Assembly (NCBI RefSeq): GCF_017329565.1
Contig: NZ_JAFMTT010000007.1
Direction: 5' to 3' (one strand)
Source: Alicyclobacillus mali
GTDB lineage: Bacteria > Bacillota > Bacilli > Alicyclobacillales > Alicyclobacillaceae
DNA: 64,000 nt
In this document: one piece after another, positions 9,479-18,771 of the stretch
Layout: every line of letters starts with the position of its first letter
Position numbering within the stretch: the stretch's first letter is position 1
Program-made: the position numbers and the translations under genes
The notes under the pieces: model-generated
Seen by the model: only the letters and a program-made list of their open reading frames with translations
The model's database searches: none
What the model was told of the DNA's origin: nothing

Positions 9479-11836
9479 ATGGAAGGACAACCATCAGCCC
9501 GCCATCCCGACTGGGAGACGGAGCAAGCCTACGCTCATCGCGTCGTGGCCGCCATGCGCGCCAAGCTCGCGGAGCTTGAAGGCGTCTTGCGCGGCGTGCG
9601 CGGCGAGATCGTCGAATTTCGCCGGCATTTCTGGGACGACGTCACCATCAACCTGAGCACCTTGGACGATCTCGTCGAAACCCACTTCGCCATCCGCCAG
9701 CAGGCGGAGGTCCTCGGCGAGCGGGAGCGGCGTCACCAACAGGCGGCGAAGACCAAGCGCACGCTGGAGCGCCAGATCTCGTCGCCGTTTTTCGCGCGAA
9801 TTGACTTCCAATACGAGGGCGAAAGCGAGGCCGAGTCCATCTACATTGGGATTGCGTCGTTTCGCGACGAGCGGGAGCAGGAATTCCTCGTCCACGACTG
9901 GCGCGCGCCCATCTCGAGCGTGTACTACGACGCGCTGCCCGGACCTGCTTCGTTCAAGGCGCCGGCCGGGATGGTGCGGGGCGAGCTCAAGCTCAAGCGC
10001 CAATTCGTCATCCGCGGCGGCACCATCCTGGCCATGTTTGACGCAGGGCTAACCATCGGGGACGAGCTCCTCATGTACGCCCTGTCGCGCCGCTCCGACG
10101 CACAGATGCACAACATCGTCGCGACCATCCAGCGCCAGCAGAACGTCGTCATCCGCGACGACGAGTCGCCGTCGCTCCTCGTCACCGGCGCGGCCGGCAG
10201 CGGCAAGACGTCGGCCGCTCTTCAGCGCGCAGCGTACCTTTTGTACAAGCACCGGGGCGATCTCGACGCGCGCCAGATGCTCTTCTTCTCGCCGAACCCG
10301 CTTTTCATGTCGTACATCTCGAACGTGTTGCCCGAGCTCGGCGAGGACAACATCGAACAGGCGACGTTCTACGACTACCTCTGCGCCAGGCTTCAAAACG
10401 AGTTCGTCGTCGAGGATCCCTTTGATCAGATGGAGCGCCTGCTCGAAGCGGGCGAGGACAGCCGCATGGCGAGAGCGGTGCGGCACAAGGCGTCGAAGGC
10501 ATTTGCGGACGAGCTCGACCGGTACGTCGCCGGCCTCGCGCCGCAGATGCGCTTCCATCCCATTCTGGTCGAAGGGCGCGTCATCGCGACGGCGACCGAC
10601 GTCAAGGCGGCGTTCGACAGGACGGATTCGGGACTTCGCCTCCCGCTTCGCGTCGATCTCGTCAAGGAGGATCTCCTAAATCGCCTGCGCCAGTTTGAGC
10701 GCGACGAGGCGCTTTCCGACTGGGTGCAGAAGGCCGTGGACGGCCTGCCGGACGAGGCGTACCGCCGCGCAGAGCGCACGGCGGCCAAGCGCAAGCGCGA
10801 ACAGCCTGAGCTGGACGAGCAGGAGGAAGCCCGCCGGCTGCTCGGACGAGAGGTGCTTCGCCGGACACTTCGGCCCGCGCGCCGCTTCGTGGAGACGCTT
10901 CGCTTCGTGGACACCGCGGGGATGTACCGCGCCTGGTTTGAACAGGCGGCGTCGAACCCGCCCGAGGGCTTTCAACCGGAAGACTGGGCGCAGATCTGCC
11001 GACAGACCGTTCGCGAGATGGACGAGGGCACGCTCTGGTACGAGGACGCGACGCCGTACCTGTATATGAAGGAGCAGATCCTCGGCCGCGCGGTGAGTGC
11101 GCCCATCCGGCACGTGTTGGTGGACGAGGTGCAGGATTACTCCGTGCTTCAGTTGCGCCTCATCCGCAGCCTCTTCCCCTACAGCCGCATCACCATGCTT
11201 GGCGATCCCGAGCAGCTCGTGTCGCCGCATCGCCCCGGCATCCTCGAGGAGGACGAGATGGCGCGGCTCTTCCCCGGACTCGTCCGGGTGGCGTTTGGGC
11301 AGAGCTATCGCTCGACGAAGCAGATTGTGCTGTTCACGCGCGGCATGGCGCACAAGGGGGCAGAGATTCAGCCGTTCGATCGCGACGGCGCGCTACCGCA
11401 ACTGGCGGAGGTATCCGGCGAGGCCGAGCAGGCCGGCGTGATCGCCCAGTGGCTCGGCGAATTTGCGGATGCGGGGTATCAGACGACGGCGGTCCTGACC
11501 AAGACGCAGGCCGAAGCGGGGCGTTTGACGAGAGCGTTGGAGCGGTGCGGTGTGAGGCTTCGGCGCCTCGACAAGCGCGCGGTGAGCCTTGAGCCGGGCG
11601 TCGTGGTGGCGCCAGTGTACCTGGCGAAGGGCGTCGAGTTCGACGGTGTCATCGTCGCAAACGCGTCCCGGGATCAGTACCGAACCGCGTTTGATCGGCA
11701 AATGCTGTACACGGCCTGCACGCGCGCGATGCACGAGCTGCGCATGGTATCCGTGGGCGAGGCGAGCCCGTGGATTCTGTCGCAGCCTGCAGACACCTAC
11801 GAGCGCGTGGACGCGGCGGGGGTGAACGCGACGTGA
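9479..11836 (+). CDS. helD: RNA polymerase recycling helicase-like motor HelD
   Basis: A 785-residue UvrD/Rep-like superfamily 1 ATPase. The N-terminal half starts with a long coiled-coil-like arm (about residues 15-100), as in HelD, which enters the RNA polymerase channels and strips the enzyme from DNA. Walker A is GAAGSGKT near residue 237; the helicase motif II is DEVQDYS near residue 548; a C-terminal motif contains LAKGVEFDGV. The ATG at 9479 follows GAAGGAGGA. Bacillus HelD has about the same length. The stop overlaps the start of the phosphatase gene. The HelD call rests on the arm and overall layout; a generic UvrD-like helicase is less likely. Confidence 0.87.
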   Translation: MEGQPSARHPDWETEQAYAHRVVAAMRAKLAELEGVLRGVRGEIVEFRRHFWDDVTINLSTLDDLVETHFAIRQQAEVLGERERRHQQAAKTKRTLERQISSPFFARIDFQYEGESEAESIYIGIASFRDEREQEFLVHDWRAPISSVYYDALPGPASFKAPAGMVRGELKLKRQFVIRGGTILAMFDAGLTIGDELLMYALSRRSDAQMHNIVATIQRQQNVVIRDDESPSLLVTGAAGSGKTSAALQRAAYLLYKHRGDLDARQMLFFSPNPLFMSYISNVLPELGEDNIEQATFYDYLCARLQNEFVVEDPFDQMERLLEAGEDSRMARAVRHKASKAFADELDRYVAGLAPQMRFHPILVEGRVIATATDVKAAFDRTDSGLRLPLRVDLVKEDLLNRLRQFERDEALSDWVQKAVDGLPDEAYRRAERTAAKRKREQPELDEQEEARRLLGREVLRRTLRPARRFVETLRFVDTAGMYRAWFEQAASNPPEGFQPEDWAQICRQTVREMDEGTLWYEDATPYLYMKEQILGRAVSAPIRHVLVDEVQDYSVLQLRLIRSLFPYSRITMLGDPEQLVSPHRPGILEEDEMARLFPGLVRVAFGQSYRSTKQIVLFTRGMAHKGAEIQPFDRDGALPQLAEVSGEAEQAGVIAQWLGEFADAGYQTTAVLTKTQAEAGRLTRALERCGVRLRRLDKRAVSLEPGVVVAPVYLAKGVEFDGVIVANASRDQYRTAFDRQMLYTACTRAMHELRMVSVGEASPWILSQPADTYERVDAAGVNAT

Positions 11837-12456
11837 AGATCTACCTGTTCCGCCATGGGCAGACCGTGTACAACGCGGACGGCGAGCGGTTCTGCGGCAC
11901 TTCCGACGTGGGACTGACCGCGCTCGGATGGCAGCAGGCCCGCCGCGCCGCGCGGCTCATTCGAGGCGTGCGCCCGGCGGCCATCGTCCACTCCGGCCTG
12001 CGCCGATCGCTCGAGACTGCCACGGCCATCCGCGAGTCGCTGCCGGGGGCTGCGGACTGCCCGCTCGTCGCCCACGAGGGGTTTCGCGAGGTCGGGTTTG
12101 GCGCCTGGGAGGGGCTGACCCGGGCCGAGGTGAATCGGCTGTACCCGGAACTGTACGCCGAGTGGCTCGTCCACCCGGAGGAGGCGCGCATTCCCGGCGG
12201 GGACGACTTGTACGAGCGGCAGCAGGAGGCGGTCGACGCCTTTTTGGACGTCGTTGCGCGCTATCGCGACGGCGATCTCGTCATTGTCGCCCACAACACA
12301 CTCAATCGCCTGCTCATCCTCGGCCTCATGGGTCTCGACGCGCGCCACTACCGCCGCATCGTGCAGGAAAACGCCTGCCTCAACATCCTTGAGTACCGCG
12401 AGGAGGAGGGCGTGCGGCTGCACGCGCTTAACCGAGTGCCCGAGCGGGACGAATAG
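11833..12456 (+). CDS. Histidine phosphatase family protein
   Basis: A cytoplasmic phosphatase of about 207 residues in the phosphoglycerate mutase/CobC superfamily. The catalytic motif LFRHGQT is at residues 5-11; the second conserved elements are the Arg-containing SGLRRSLETA, the acid FGAWEGL and the late VAHNTLNR. In the last motif the more common VSHG/VAHG Gly is replaced by Asn, which is seen in some branches. The GTG start overlaps the helD stop in GTGA, so translation is coupled. The substrate cannot be assigned. Confidence 0.85.
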   Translation: MKIYLFRHGQTVYNADGERFCGTSDVGLTALGWQQARRAARLIRGVRPAAIVHSGLRRSLETATAIRESLPGAADCPLVAHEGFREVGFGAWEGLTRAEVNRLYPELYAEWLVHPEEARIPGGDDLYERQQEAVDAFLDVVARYRDGDLVIVAHNTLNRLLILGLMGLDARHYRRIVQENACLNILEYREEEGVRLHALNRVPERDE

Positions 12457-12531
12457 GCGCGGCGCGGAATGGTTTAGCCGCGCGTTGTGGTAAGATACTT
12501 TCGGAGATTCGCGACGCTAGGAGGGGAAGAC

Positions 12532-13806
12532 GTGATCGAACTATCCCTGGAGAAAGCGAGAAAATGGTTCACGGAGGAACACGAGCAGCGGCTTGCGCCT
12601 TTGGCGGAGTTTGCGCTCGGCGAGTTGAATAACCAGGATCGCGACGCCTTCGGGAAAGGGTGGATCGGCTGGCCGGCGGCGGATCACAGCGCGCTGTACC
12701 GCGATGTGGACGCCATTGCGGCGGACTTTCGCGCGAAATCGAACGCGACGGTCGTCATCGGCATCGGCGGATCGTATTTGGGCGCGCAGTCGGCCCTGTC
12801 CATGGCGAAGCCCGCGTTCACGGGCGAGGGCGAGCACGAGGTGATTTTCGCGGGCCAGCAGCTTAGCCCGACGTATCACGCGCACCTGCTCCAGTACCTG
12901 GATAAGCGGGAGGTCACGCTGGTCGTGGTGTCGAAATCGGGCACGACGCTCGAGCCCTCCGCGGTCTTCCACACGTTCCGCGAATACCTGGAGAAACGGT
13001 ACGGCGCCGAGGAGGCCAATCGGCGCATCTGCGCCATCACGGACGCCGAGAAGGGCAGTCTGCGCCAGTTCGCGGACGAGCGCAAGTACGTGACCCTGCC
13101 CATCCCGGACGACATCGGCGGGCGGTACTCGGTGCTCACCGCGGTGGGGCTTTTGCCGATGGCGCTGGCCGGGATCGACTACAAGCGCGTGATGCAGGGC
13201 GCGGCGCGCATGCGCGAGGAGCTCTCGAAGTTCAAGGTGGCGGATCACCCGGCGGTGAAGTACGCGCTTGCACGCCACGTGCTGTACCAGCAGGGCTTCG
13301 TGGCGGAAGCGCTTGTCACGTACGAGCCGCGCGTCGCGGATTTCGCCGGATGGTGGCAGCAGTTGTTCGGCGAGAGCCAGGGCAAGGACGGCACCGGCCT
13401 GTTCCCCACGATGTTGCGGTACACGACGGATCTGCACTCCATGGGGCAATACGTGCAGGACGCGCGCAAGATCCTCGTGGAGACGGTGCTCGACGTCCAT
13501 TTCTCGGACGAGCCGGAGCTCGCCGTGCCGCACGGCCTCGACGAGAAGAACGCGTATCTTGACGGTGTCTCGTTCTCGCGGCTGCAGGAGGTGGCCGTGG
13601 AGTCCGTGATGGTGGCCCACAGCGAGGCCGGCGTGCCCAACATCCTGATTCGGGCGAAGGGCGATCCGGAGTCGCTCTACGGCGAACTCGTGTACTTCTT
13701 TGAAGTCGCCTGCGCGGTTGGAGGGTATCTCATGGGCACCAACCCGTTTGACCAGCCGGGCGTCGAGGCATATAAGAACGAGATGCGATCGCGCCTGAAG
13801 GCGTAA
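12532..13806 (+). CDS. pgi: Glucose-6-phosphate isomerase
   Basis: Glycolytic isomerase of about 424 residues, the short form usual in Firmicutes. Visible motifs are IGIGGSYLGA, the phosphate-binding VVSKSGTTLEPS, the catalytic Glu region FGESQGKDGTG, the His of LHSMGQY and the C-terminal Lys in AYKNEM. The GTG at 12532 follows AGGAGGGGA; an earlier in-frame GTG lacks such a site. It is followed after 25 bases by glucokinase, so the two enzymes that handle free glucose and glucose-6-phosphate are made from one unit. Confidence 0.95.
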   Translation: MIELSLEKARKWFTEEHEQRLAPLAEFALGELNNQDRDAFGKGWIGWPAADHSALYRDVDAIAADFRAKSNATVVIGIGGSYLGAQSALSMAKPAFTGEGEHEVIFAGQQLSPTYHAHLLQYLDKREVTLVVVSKSGTTLEPSAVFHTFREYLEKRYGAEEANRRICAITDAEKGSLRQFADERKYVTLPIPDDIGGRYSVLTAVGLLPMALAGIDYKRVMQGAARMREELSKFKVADHPAVKYALARHVLYQQGFVAEALVTYEPRVADFAGWWQQLFGESQGKDGTGLFPTMLRYTTDLHSMGQYVQDARKILVETVLDVHFSDEPELAVPHGLDEKNAYLDGVSFSRLQEVAVESVMVAHSEAGVPNILIRAKGDPESLYGELVYFFEVACAVGGYLMGTNPFDQPGVEAYKNEMRSRLKA

Positions 13807-13831
13807 GGGACTAGAGGAGAAGGGGCAACGG

Positions 13832-14773
13832 ATGGAACAGAAGCTTGCGCTTGGCATCGACATTGGCGGCACAAACGTGAAGTTGGCCATCGTGCGAAGC
13901 GATGGCCGCGTGTTGGCGGACAAGTCCATCCCCACGGCCCCCGAGCGGGGGCCGGAGGCCTTCTCCCGCACGGTCGGCGCGGAGGCTCGCGCCATGGCGG
14001 ACGAGGCGTCCGTGGCGTGGGACTCCGTCGTGGGCGCGGGTGTGGGCATGGCGGGCTTCCTGGACGTGGAGCGCGGATGGGTGGAGGAAGCGGTCAACCT
14101 GCATTGGCGAGACGTCCCCCTAGCGGATCTGCTCCAGGCGTCGCTAGACAAACCTGTCCGCGTGGACAACGATGCGAATGTCGCGGCGCTCGGCGAGGTG
14201 TGGCTCGGCGCGGGGCAGAACGCGCACACCGCCCTCTGCGTGACGCTCGGCACCGGTGTCGGCGGCGGAATCGTCATTGGCGGGCGCATTCACCGCGGCG
14301 CTTCGACCATGGCGGGTGAAATCGGTCACATCATGGTGAAAAACGACGGGGAACTGTGCAACTGCGGCCACCGCGGCTGCCTGGAGACCCTCGCCTCAGC
14401 CACCGCGCTTGTGCGTCACGCCGTCGCGGCGGGCGTCAAGAGCCCGGACGGCGGAGAGCTCACCGCGAAAGACGTCTTTGCGCTGGCATCAGAGGGCCAT
14501 CCGGCCGCGCGCGCGGTGGTGGACGACATGATTCACTGGCTCGCCGTCGGGCTGGCGATTGTCGCCAACATCCTGAACCCGGACGTCATCGTCGTCGCGG
14601 GCGGGCTCGTGAACGCGGGAGATCAGCTGATGGAGCCGCTCCGCGAGGCATTTCAGCGAGAGGCGCTGGCCCGCGTCGCGCGCGCGTGCAGACTGGTTCC
14701 GGCGAAACTCGGCGATCAGGCGGGTGTCCTGGGCGCCGCACGGCTCGTGTTGCAGGATATCGAAAGCCTGTGA
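13832..14773 (+). CDS. glcK: ROK family glucokinase
   Basis: A 313-residue ROK sugar kinase that phosphorylates glucose with ATP. The N-terminal phosphate-binding motif is LGIDIGGTNVKLA; the zinc-binding CNCGHRGC motif sits near residue 177, and the DNDANVAALGE catalytic Asp motif near residue 110. There is no N-terminal DNA-binding domain, so it is an enzyme rather than a ROK repressor. The ATG follows AGAGGAGAAGGGG. It closes the helD - phosphatase - pgi - glcK run. Confidence 0.93.
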   Translation: MEQKLALGIDIGGTNVKLAIVRSDGRVLADKSIPTAPERGPEAFSRTVGAEARAMADEASVAWDSVVGAGVGMAGFLDVERGWVEEAVNLHWRDVPLADLLQASLDKPVRVDNDANVAALGEVWLGAGQNAHTALCVTLGTGVGGGIVIGGRIHRGASTMAGEIGHIMVKNDGELCNCGHRGCLETLASATALVRHAVAAGVKSPDGGELTAKDVFALASEGHPAARAVVDDMIHWLAVGLAIVANILNPDVIVVAGGLVNAGDQLMEPLREAFQREALARVARACRLVPAKLGDQAGVLGAARLVLQDIESL

Positions 14774-14797
14774 GGCAGGAGGTTTCCCCTGCCTCAC
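14770..14797. terminator. Hairpin between convergent glcK and ykuS-like genes
   Basis: GTGAGGCAGG (14770-14779) and CCTGCCTCAC (14788-14797) form a 10-base stem overlapping the glcK stop codon. No T tract follows on either strand. It probably marks transcript ends from both sides, but is not a textbook intrinsic terminator. Confidence 0.5.
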
Positions 14798-14820
14798 GTG
14801 TGGGCGAACGTCGGACGGAG

Positions 14821-15060
14821 TCAGCGGAGGTAATCCTTGACGCGATCGTACACGGCTTCGGGTGAAAGGCCGTCGGCCGAGATGACGGGGACCTGCTGAA
14901 TGGCGCTTTGCATGCCCATCAGATTCTTGTCGAGCCCCGTGATCACGACGGCGCCCACCGAAGGCTCCACGTGGGAGGACATGTCAACCACCTGACAGCC
15001 CTGGCTCTGAAGATACTCCTTGACCGGCGTCAGACCTGGTTCCACAGCCACGGCTTTCAT
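14821..15060 (-). CDS. YkuS family (UPF0180) protein
   Basis: A 79-residue cytoplasmic protein. The pattern matches the UPF0180/YkuS family: an N-terminal VKEYLQSQGCQVVDM strand-helix followed by AVVITGLDKNLMGMQ and VPVISADGLSPEAVYD. The function of the family is unknown; the fold resembles small receiver-like or Rossmann-like proteins. The ATG follows AAGGAGGGATGCTTC. It is alone on the minus strand, facing glcK. Confidence 0.8.
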   Translation of the reverse strand: MKAVAVEPGLTPVKEYLQSQGCQVVDMSSHVEPSVGAVVITGLDKNLMGMQSAIQQVPVISADGLSPEAVYDRVKDYLR

Positions 15061-15158
15061 GAAGCATCCCTCCTTGGGCGTTCGTTCACGGCATAGTGTT
15101 TGAGGGCGGTTCGAAAATATGCGGGCGGGGTATTGCCTTGGAAGGAGGTGTCACCCAA

Positions 15159-15488
15159 GTGGGACACGTGCACATGATCTTCGGCGTCATCCTCATCATT
15201 CTGGCCATCCTGGCGACGGCGTGGGAAATTGCGACGCAGCGTGGGCTGCCTCGAGCGCTGCGCGGTGTTGTCATTGGGCTGTTTGACCTGCAGGTGTTGC
15301 TCGGCATCATCACCTGGATTGTGCGCAAGCCGAACTGGTCGTTCGTGTTTCACCCCATCATTATGATTGTGGCGGTCATCCTCCTGCACGTGATGACGTC
15401 GCCGTCGGCGCCGAGGTCTCGCCGGTTGACGGGATGGGTTGTCGCCACGGTTTTGTTCATCATCGGCGCGGCGATTTACCATCACTGA
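15159..15488 (+). CDS. Small four-helix membrane protein
   Basis: A protein of about 109 residues made of four hydrophobic segments (about residues 6-24, 34-52, 58-76 and 88-105). I start at GTG 15159, eight bases after GAAGGAGGTG. His residues stand near the membrane in HVHM, FHP, LLHV and the C-terminal YHH, which could bind haem or metal, but this is only a guess. The layout resembles YisL-like (DUF1516) proteins; I do not recognise it with certainty. Confidence 0.65.
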   Translation: MGHVHMIFGVILIILAILATAWEIATQRGLPRALRGVVIGLFDLQVLLGIITWIVRKPNWSFVFHPIIMIVAVILLHVMTSPSAPRSRRLTGWVVATVLFIIGAAIYHH

Positions 15489-15628
15489 GCGTCCGTCGTT
15501 CGGAAGTTCATGCCATCTCGCGGCCATGCGATCACTTCCAGGCAACAATCACCAGAAGACAATCGGTCCTGCGCTTTGTAGAATCGATAGAGAATGGAGA
15601 TTGGGCTTGCCGACAAGGGGCTTGACGC

Positions 15629-15943
15629 ATGGCCGACCGACTGCAGTTGCAAATTCGATACCCCGAACAAGGACTTAGCGAGCGCGAGCGACAACTCGTC
15701 GTCTGCCTGGTTCAGCGCATCTGCGTGCACCATCTTCAGCGGCGGCGGGATCGCTCGGTGCACATTCGGCCAGCGAATGTGGATTCCATCCATCTTCTCG
15801 TGAACCAGGTGATTGAGCTGGATCCGGCGCTTGACGAAGACGAGCGCGGCGAGATCCTGCGGGCACTCGTGGAAGACGTGAATCGCACGCTGGCGCTCTG
15901 CGACATCCGCGGTGACGATATTGTGCGCGTGCACCTGGCGTAG
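15629..15943 (+). CDS. Hypothetical protein
   Basis: A 104-residue soluble protein I do not recognise. It is rich in Arg, Leu, Asp and Glu with no membrane segment or cysteine cluster; a helical C-terminal half (about residues 55-95) is likely. The ATG at 15629 follows AAGGGGC by eight bases. The codon use resembles the neighbours, which supports a real gene. The next gene starts 60 bases downstream on the same strand. Confidence 0.55.
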   Translation: MADRLQLQIRYPEQGLSERERQLVVCLVQRICVHHLQRRRDRSVHIRPANVDSIHLLVNQVIELDPALDEDERGEILRALVEDVNRTLALCDIRGDDIVRVHLA

Positions 15944-16002
15944 CCAGCCAAGCTGGCGCGGAGGGGCGGGCTTGAGTACAATCGGGATGGGGAGTGAGTG
16001 TG

Positions 16003-16224
16003 GTGAAACTTCACATCTCGACGTTTCAGATGCCAGACGGCATGTATGTGGCGACGTGCGCGGAAATCCCGATGTGCCGTGCGCTGCGGCAGAACAAGGG
16101 ACATGCAGTACAGGACGTGAAGCAGCAGATTCGGCGCTTTCTGGCCGAAAGGCAGGCGCAAAACCGTCCCTTTGCGCCGGAACCGCTGTTGGAAATTGAA
16201 ATGGAGGCGCCGAATGGCCCTTGA
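16003..16224 (+). CDS. HicB-like small protein
   Basis: A protein of about 73 residues. Its strand-strand-helix pattern (KLHISTFQMPDGMYVATCAE, then a helix with VQDVKQQIRRFLAER) resembles the partial RNase H fold of HicB antitoxins. No HicA-like toxin and no DNA-binding tail are seen, so if the fold is right it is an orphan. The GTG at 16003 lies eight bases after GGGGAG. The end of the gene overlaps the -35 of the tRNA promoter. Confidence 0.5.
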   Translation: MKLHISTFQMPDGMYVATCAEIPMCRALRQNKGHAVQDVKQQIRRFLAERQAQNRPFAPEPLLEIEMEAPNGP

Positions 16225-16249
16225 CGAGATGGGCATGCTGTGTTATAGT
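16221..16249 (+). promoter_or_regulatory. Promoter of the tRNA-fMet/tRNA-Asp unit
   Basis: TTGACG (16221-16226), a 17-base spacer and TATAGT (16244-16249): a strong sigma-A promoter 40 bases before the first tRNA, as expected for a stable RNA unit. Confidence 0.8.
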
Positions 16250-16289
16250 TTAAAGCGTTCGCCGCGTTAAGGCGATGGCGAAGGCACTC

Positions 16290-16365
16290 CGCGGGGTGGA
16301 GCAGTTGGCAGCTCGTCGGGCTCATAACCCGAAGGTCGCAGGTTCGAGTCCTGCCCCCGCAACCA
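16290..16365 (+). tRNA. tRNA-fMet (initiator, anticodon CAT)
   Basis: A complete cloverleaf including an encoded CCA. The C1-A72 mismatch at the top of the acceptor stem and the three G-C pairs of the anticodon stem (CGGG...CCCG around CTCATAA) mark it as the initiator tRNA rather than the elongator. Confidence 0.97.
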
Positions 16366-16368
16366 GAT

Positions 16369-16445
16369 GGAGCCGTGGTGTAGAGGCCTAACATGCCTGC
16401 CTGTCACGCAGGAGATCGCGGGTTCGAATCCCGTCGGCTCCGCCA
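16369..16445 (+). tRNA. tRNA-Asp (anticodon GTC)
   Basis: A complete 77-base cloverleaf with encoded CCA; the anticodon loop CTGTCAC is flanked by CCTGC and GCAGG. It starts three bases after the initiator tRNA and is transcribed from the same promoter. Confidence 0.97.
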
Positions 16446-16447
16446 AC

Positions 16448-16475
16448 AAGGACCGCTCGCTTGAGCGGTCCTTTT
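16448..16475 (+). terminator. Intrinsic terminator of the tRNA unit
   Basis: AAGGACCGCTC (16448-16458), loop GCTT, and GAGCGGTCCTT (16463-16473) followed by further T residues. It sits three bases after the tRNA-Asp CCA end. Confidence 0.88.
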
Positions 16476-16508
16476 GCGTTGAATGGGAGCGGCCTCGGGC
16501 GCCGTGCG

Positions 16509-18650
16509 CTAGGTGCGCCTCGGCCACCGCGCCGCGTCTCCGAGAATCGCGGTGATGGCGGGGACCATCCAGGGCCGCACCACGAAGGTGTCCAGCAGCA
16601 CACCGATGGCCGTGACCACGCCGAATTGCAGCAGCACCTGGATGGGCAGCGACGCGAGCATGGCAAACGTGCCTGCCAGGATGAGGCCGGCGGAAGTGAT
16701 GACGCTTGCCGTGTCGGCGACGCCACGTTCCACGGCGGCGTGAGCCTGTCCCTGGCGCCAGACCTCCCAGATGCGCGACATGACGAAGATGTTGTAATCT
16801 TCGCCGAGTGCCACCAGAAAGACGAACGCGTAAAGCGGGATAGCCCCCTGCATGGCGGGCTGATGGAGGACCTCACGAATCACGAGCCAACCAAGGCCCA
16901 TGGCGGCGCCGTAGGAGAGCACGATGGTCGCGAGGAGATAGAGCGGCGCGACGACCGATCGCAAATAGACGAGCAGGAGGAGCCCAATGGCGACAAGCAC
17001 AATGGGGATGACCACCCGCGTGTCTCGAGCCGTGATCGCTCGCGTGTCTTCTTGCGCAGCGGTTTCGCCGGCCAAGTAGACGTGCGCCGCTTGCCCGCCC
17101 GCTGAAGCGCCCGTGGCCGCAGCTCGCTCGATGGATGGCAGCGCCGCCATGGCGGTTTCGCTATAGGGGTTCGTTCGCAGCTCCACCTGCATCAAAGCCA
17201 CTTGGGCACGGTCACGGACCGCCACCAGGTTCACCTGATCGACGGTGGGGAGCGATTGCACGGCTCGGACCGCACCTTCGGGGCTTCCGCCCTCAATAAG
17301 CACATCGATGGGCGCGAGCGCGCCTGGGCTCTCGTGGGCCGACAGCACGGTGTAGCCTTCGCGCGAAGGCATGTCTGCCGGGAAGGACGAGAGCAGATCG
17401 TAGCTGGTTTGCACGTGTGGCAGGGCGAGGCAGCACGCGGCGAGGGCGAGCGAGCCAAGGACGGCCACCGGCGTGCGGCGCCGCACCGCTGTCCGCCCGA
17501 GCCAGCGCGAGACGCGCCCTGGCTGCCCTGCGTCTGGCGAATCTGGTTCATAGCGGGGAATTCGTGGCCAAAACGCTGCGCGCCCAAGCGAACCGATGAG
17601 CGCCGGCACGAAGGTGATGGCGACGAGGGCCATCACGAATACCGCGACGCTGAAGGGGATCGCGAACTCGTGGAAGGACGGCGATCGCGCCGCCAACAGA
17701 GACAGAAGCGAGGCGGACACCGTCAGGCCGCTCATCAGAATGGCAACTGCCGCGCCCTTGTAGCCAGCCCGCAAGGCGTCGATCGGCCGCTCATGACGCC
17801 GCAGCTCCTGGCGGTAGCGGGCGATGAGGAACAGGCAGTAATCCGTTCCGGCGCCAAAGAGTAGCACCGTCAGGATGGACAGGGTCTGCGCGTCGAAAGT
17901 CAGGCCACCGTAATGAGCCCACGCGCCAAGCAGCGAGCTCACGACGGTGTATGCGATCCCGACGCTCACAAGCGGCACCAAGGCCAGGATGGGCGAGCGG
18001 TAAAGAACGATCATGAGTGCCAGCACGAGCAACGTCGTCACGATGAGCAGGGCGAGATCCGCGTGCTGGAACAGATGCGTCGCGTCGACTGCAATGCCTG
18101 CTGGCCCCGTCACGTAGGCGTGCAGGCCGGGACGGTCCAGTGCACGATTGAGCGCGTCGCCGCCGACCGCCGCGCGGAGGTCCTGATCGATCTCGTCCAC
18201 GGCCTGATTCAGCTGGTCCTGCGATGCGTCCGCGCGCAGGAGCACGGGGAAGCTCACCACTTTGCCGTCACTCGAGGCGAAGCGCGCCGCAGGTCCGGAC
18301 GGGAGCGCATCGAGCGGGGGCACCTGCGTTTGTGCCGTCACGGGATGCGTGCGAAGTTCGCGGACGGTCCGGCGAATGGCAGCCCAATCGGCGGAGGAGA
18401 TGCCGGTCGGATCGTAGAAGACGAGGATGGCGGGCGTGCCGGACGACGTGGGGAACGCATCCCGCACTCGGGCGGTTGCCACCTGGCTGGGGGCCGAGGC
18501 GGGCAGAAGCGTGGAGCGGTTGATCTCCTCTTTGGACGCCGCGGGAAAGACCGCGGCGAGCAAGGTCGCGGCGAGGAGCCATCCGAGGATAACCGCCGCG
18601 CGCCAGGTCCCGCTCCACGTTCGGACTTTCGAAGAGAAACGATGCAACAT
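16509..18650 (-). CDS. MMPL family RND-type transporter
   Basis: A 713-residue inner-membrane protein with the MMPL layout: one N-terminal membrane segment, a large outside loop (about residues 45-195), five to six segments, a second outside loop (about 390-530) and a final membrane block. The conserved segment LLFGAGTDYCLFLIARYRQEL contains the GxxxDY proton-relay motif; the second copy reads ALGEDYNIFVMSRIWE. It would export a lipid or hydrophobic drug using the proton gradient, like YdfJ/YdgH of Bacillus. The ATG follows AAGGAGG by six bases. It is divergent from a TetR gene that probably represses it. Confidence 0.92.
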   Translation of the reverse strand: MLHRFSSKVRTWSGTWRAAVILGWLLAATLLAAVFPAASKEEINRSTLLPASAPSQVATARVRDAFPTSSGTPAILVFYDPTGISSADWAAIRRTVRELRTHPVTAQTQVPPLDALPSGPAARFASSDGKVVSFPVLLRADASQDQLNQAVDEIDQDLRAAVGGDALNRALDRPGLHAYVTGPAGIAVDATHLFQHADLALLIVTTLLVLALMIVLYRSPILALVPLVSVGIAYTVVSSLLGAWAHYGGLTFDAQTLSILTVLLFGAGTDYCLFLIARYRQELRRHERPIDALRAGYKGAAVAILMSGLTVSASLLSLLAARSPSFHEFAIPFSVAVFVMALVAITFVPALIGSLGRAAFWPRIPRYEPDSPDAGQPGRVSRWLGRTAVRRRTPVAVLGSLALAACCLALPHVQTSYDLLSSFPADMPSREGYTVLSAHESPGALAPIDVLIEGGSPEGAVRAVQSLPTVDQVNLVAVRDRAQVALMQVELRTNPYSETAMAALPSIERAAATGASAGGQAAHVYLAGETAAQEDTRAITARDTRVVIPIVLVAIGLLLLVYLRSVVAPLYLLATIVLSYGAAMGLGWLVIREVLHQPAMQGAIPLYAFVFLVALGEDYNIFVMSRIWEVWRQGQAHAAVERGVADTASVITSAGLILAGTFAMLASLPIQVLLQFGVVTAIGVLLDTFVVRPWMVPAITAILGDAARWPRRT

Positions 18651-18677
18651 CGTCGACCTCCTTTCAGCGATGTCGTA

Positions 18678-18707
18678 ATTATATATACCAGATAGTTAAT
18701 TTGTAAA
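18678..18707 (-). promoter_or_regulatory. Promoter of the MMPL gene
   Basis: On the minus strand: -35 TTTACA (18702-18707), an 18-base spacer, and a perfect -10 TATAAT (18678-18683). The AT-rich spacer and the divergent TetR gene make this the likely repression site, though I see no clean inverted repeat in it. Confidence 0.7.
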
Positions 18708-18771
18708 TGCGCTTTGCGTGCCGTGCAAAATCCGATACCATCGAAGGCGATGTCGATGAGAAGGTGAGACG

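Noticed and set aside
12541..14289. A 582-codon open frame on the minus strand
   Set aside because: It is antisense to pgi and glcK, both with intact catalytic motifs; the product has the His/Arg-rich composition of a shadow frame.
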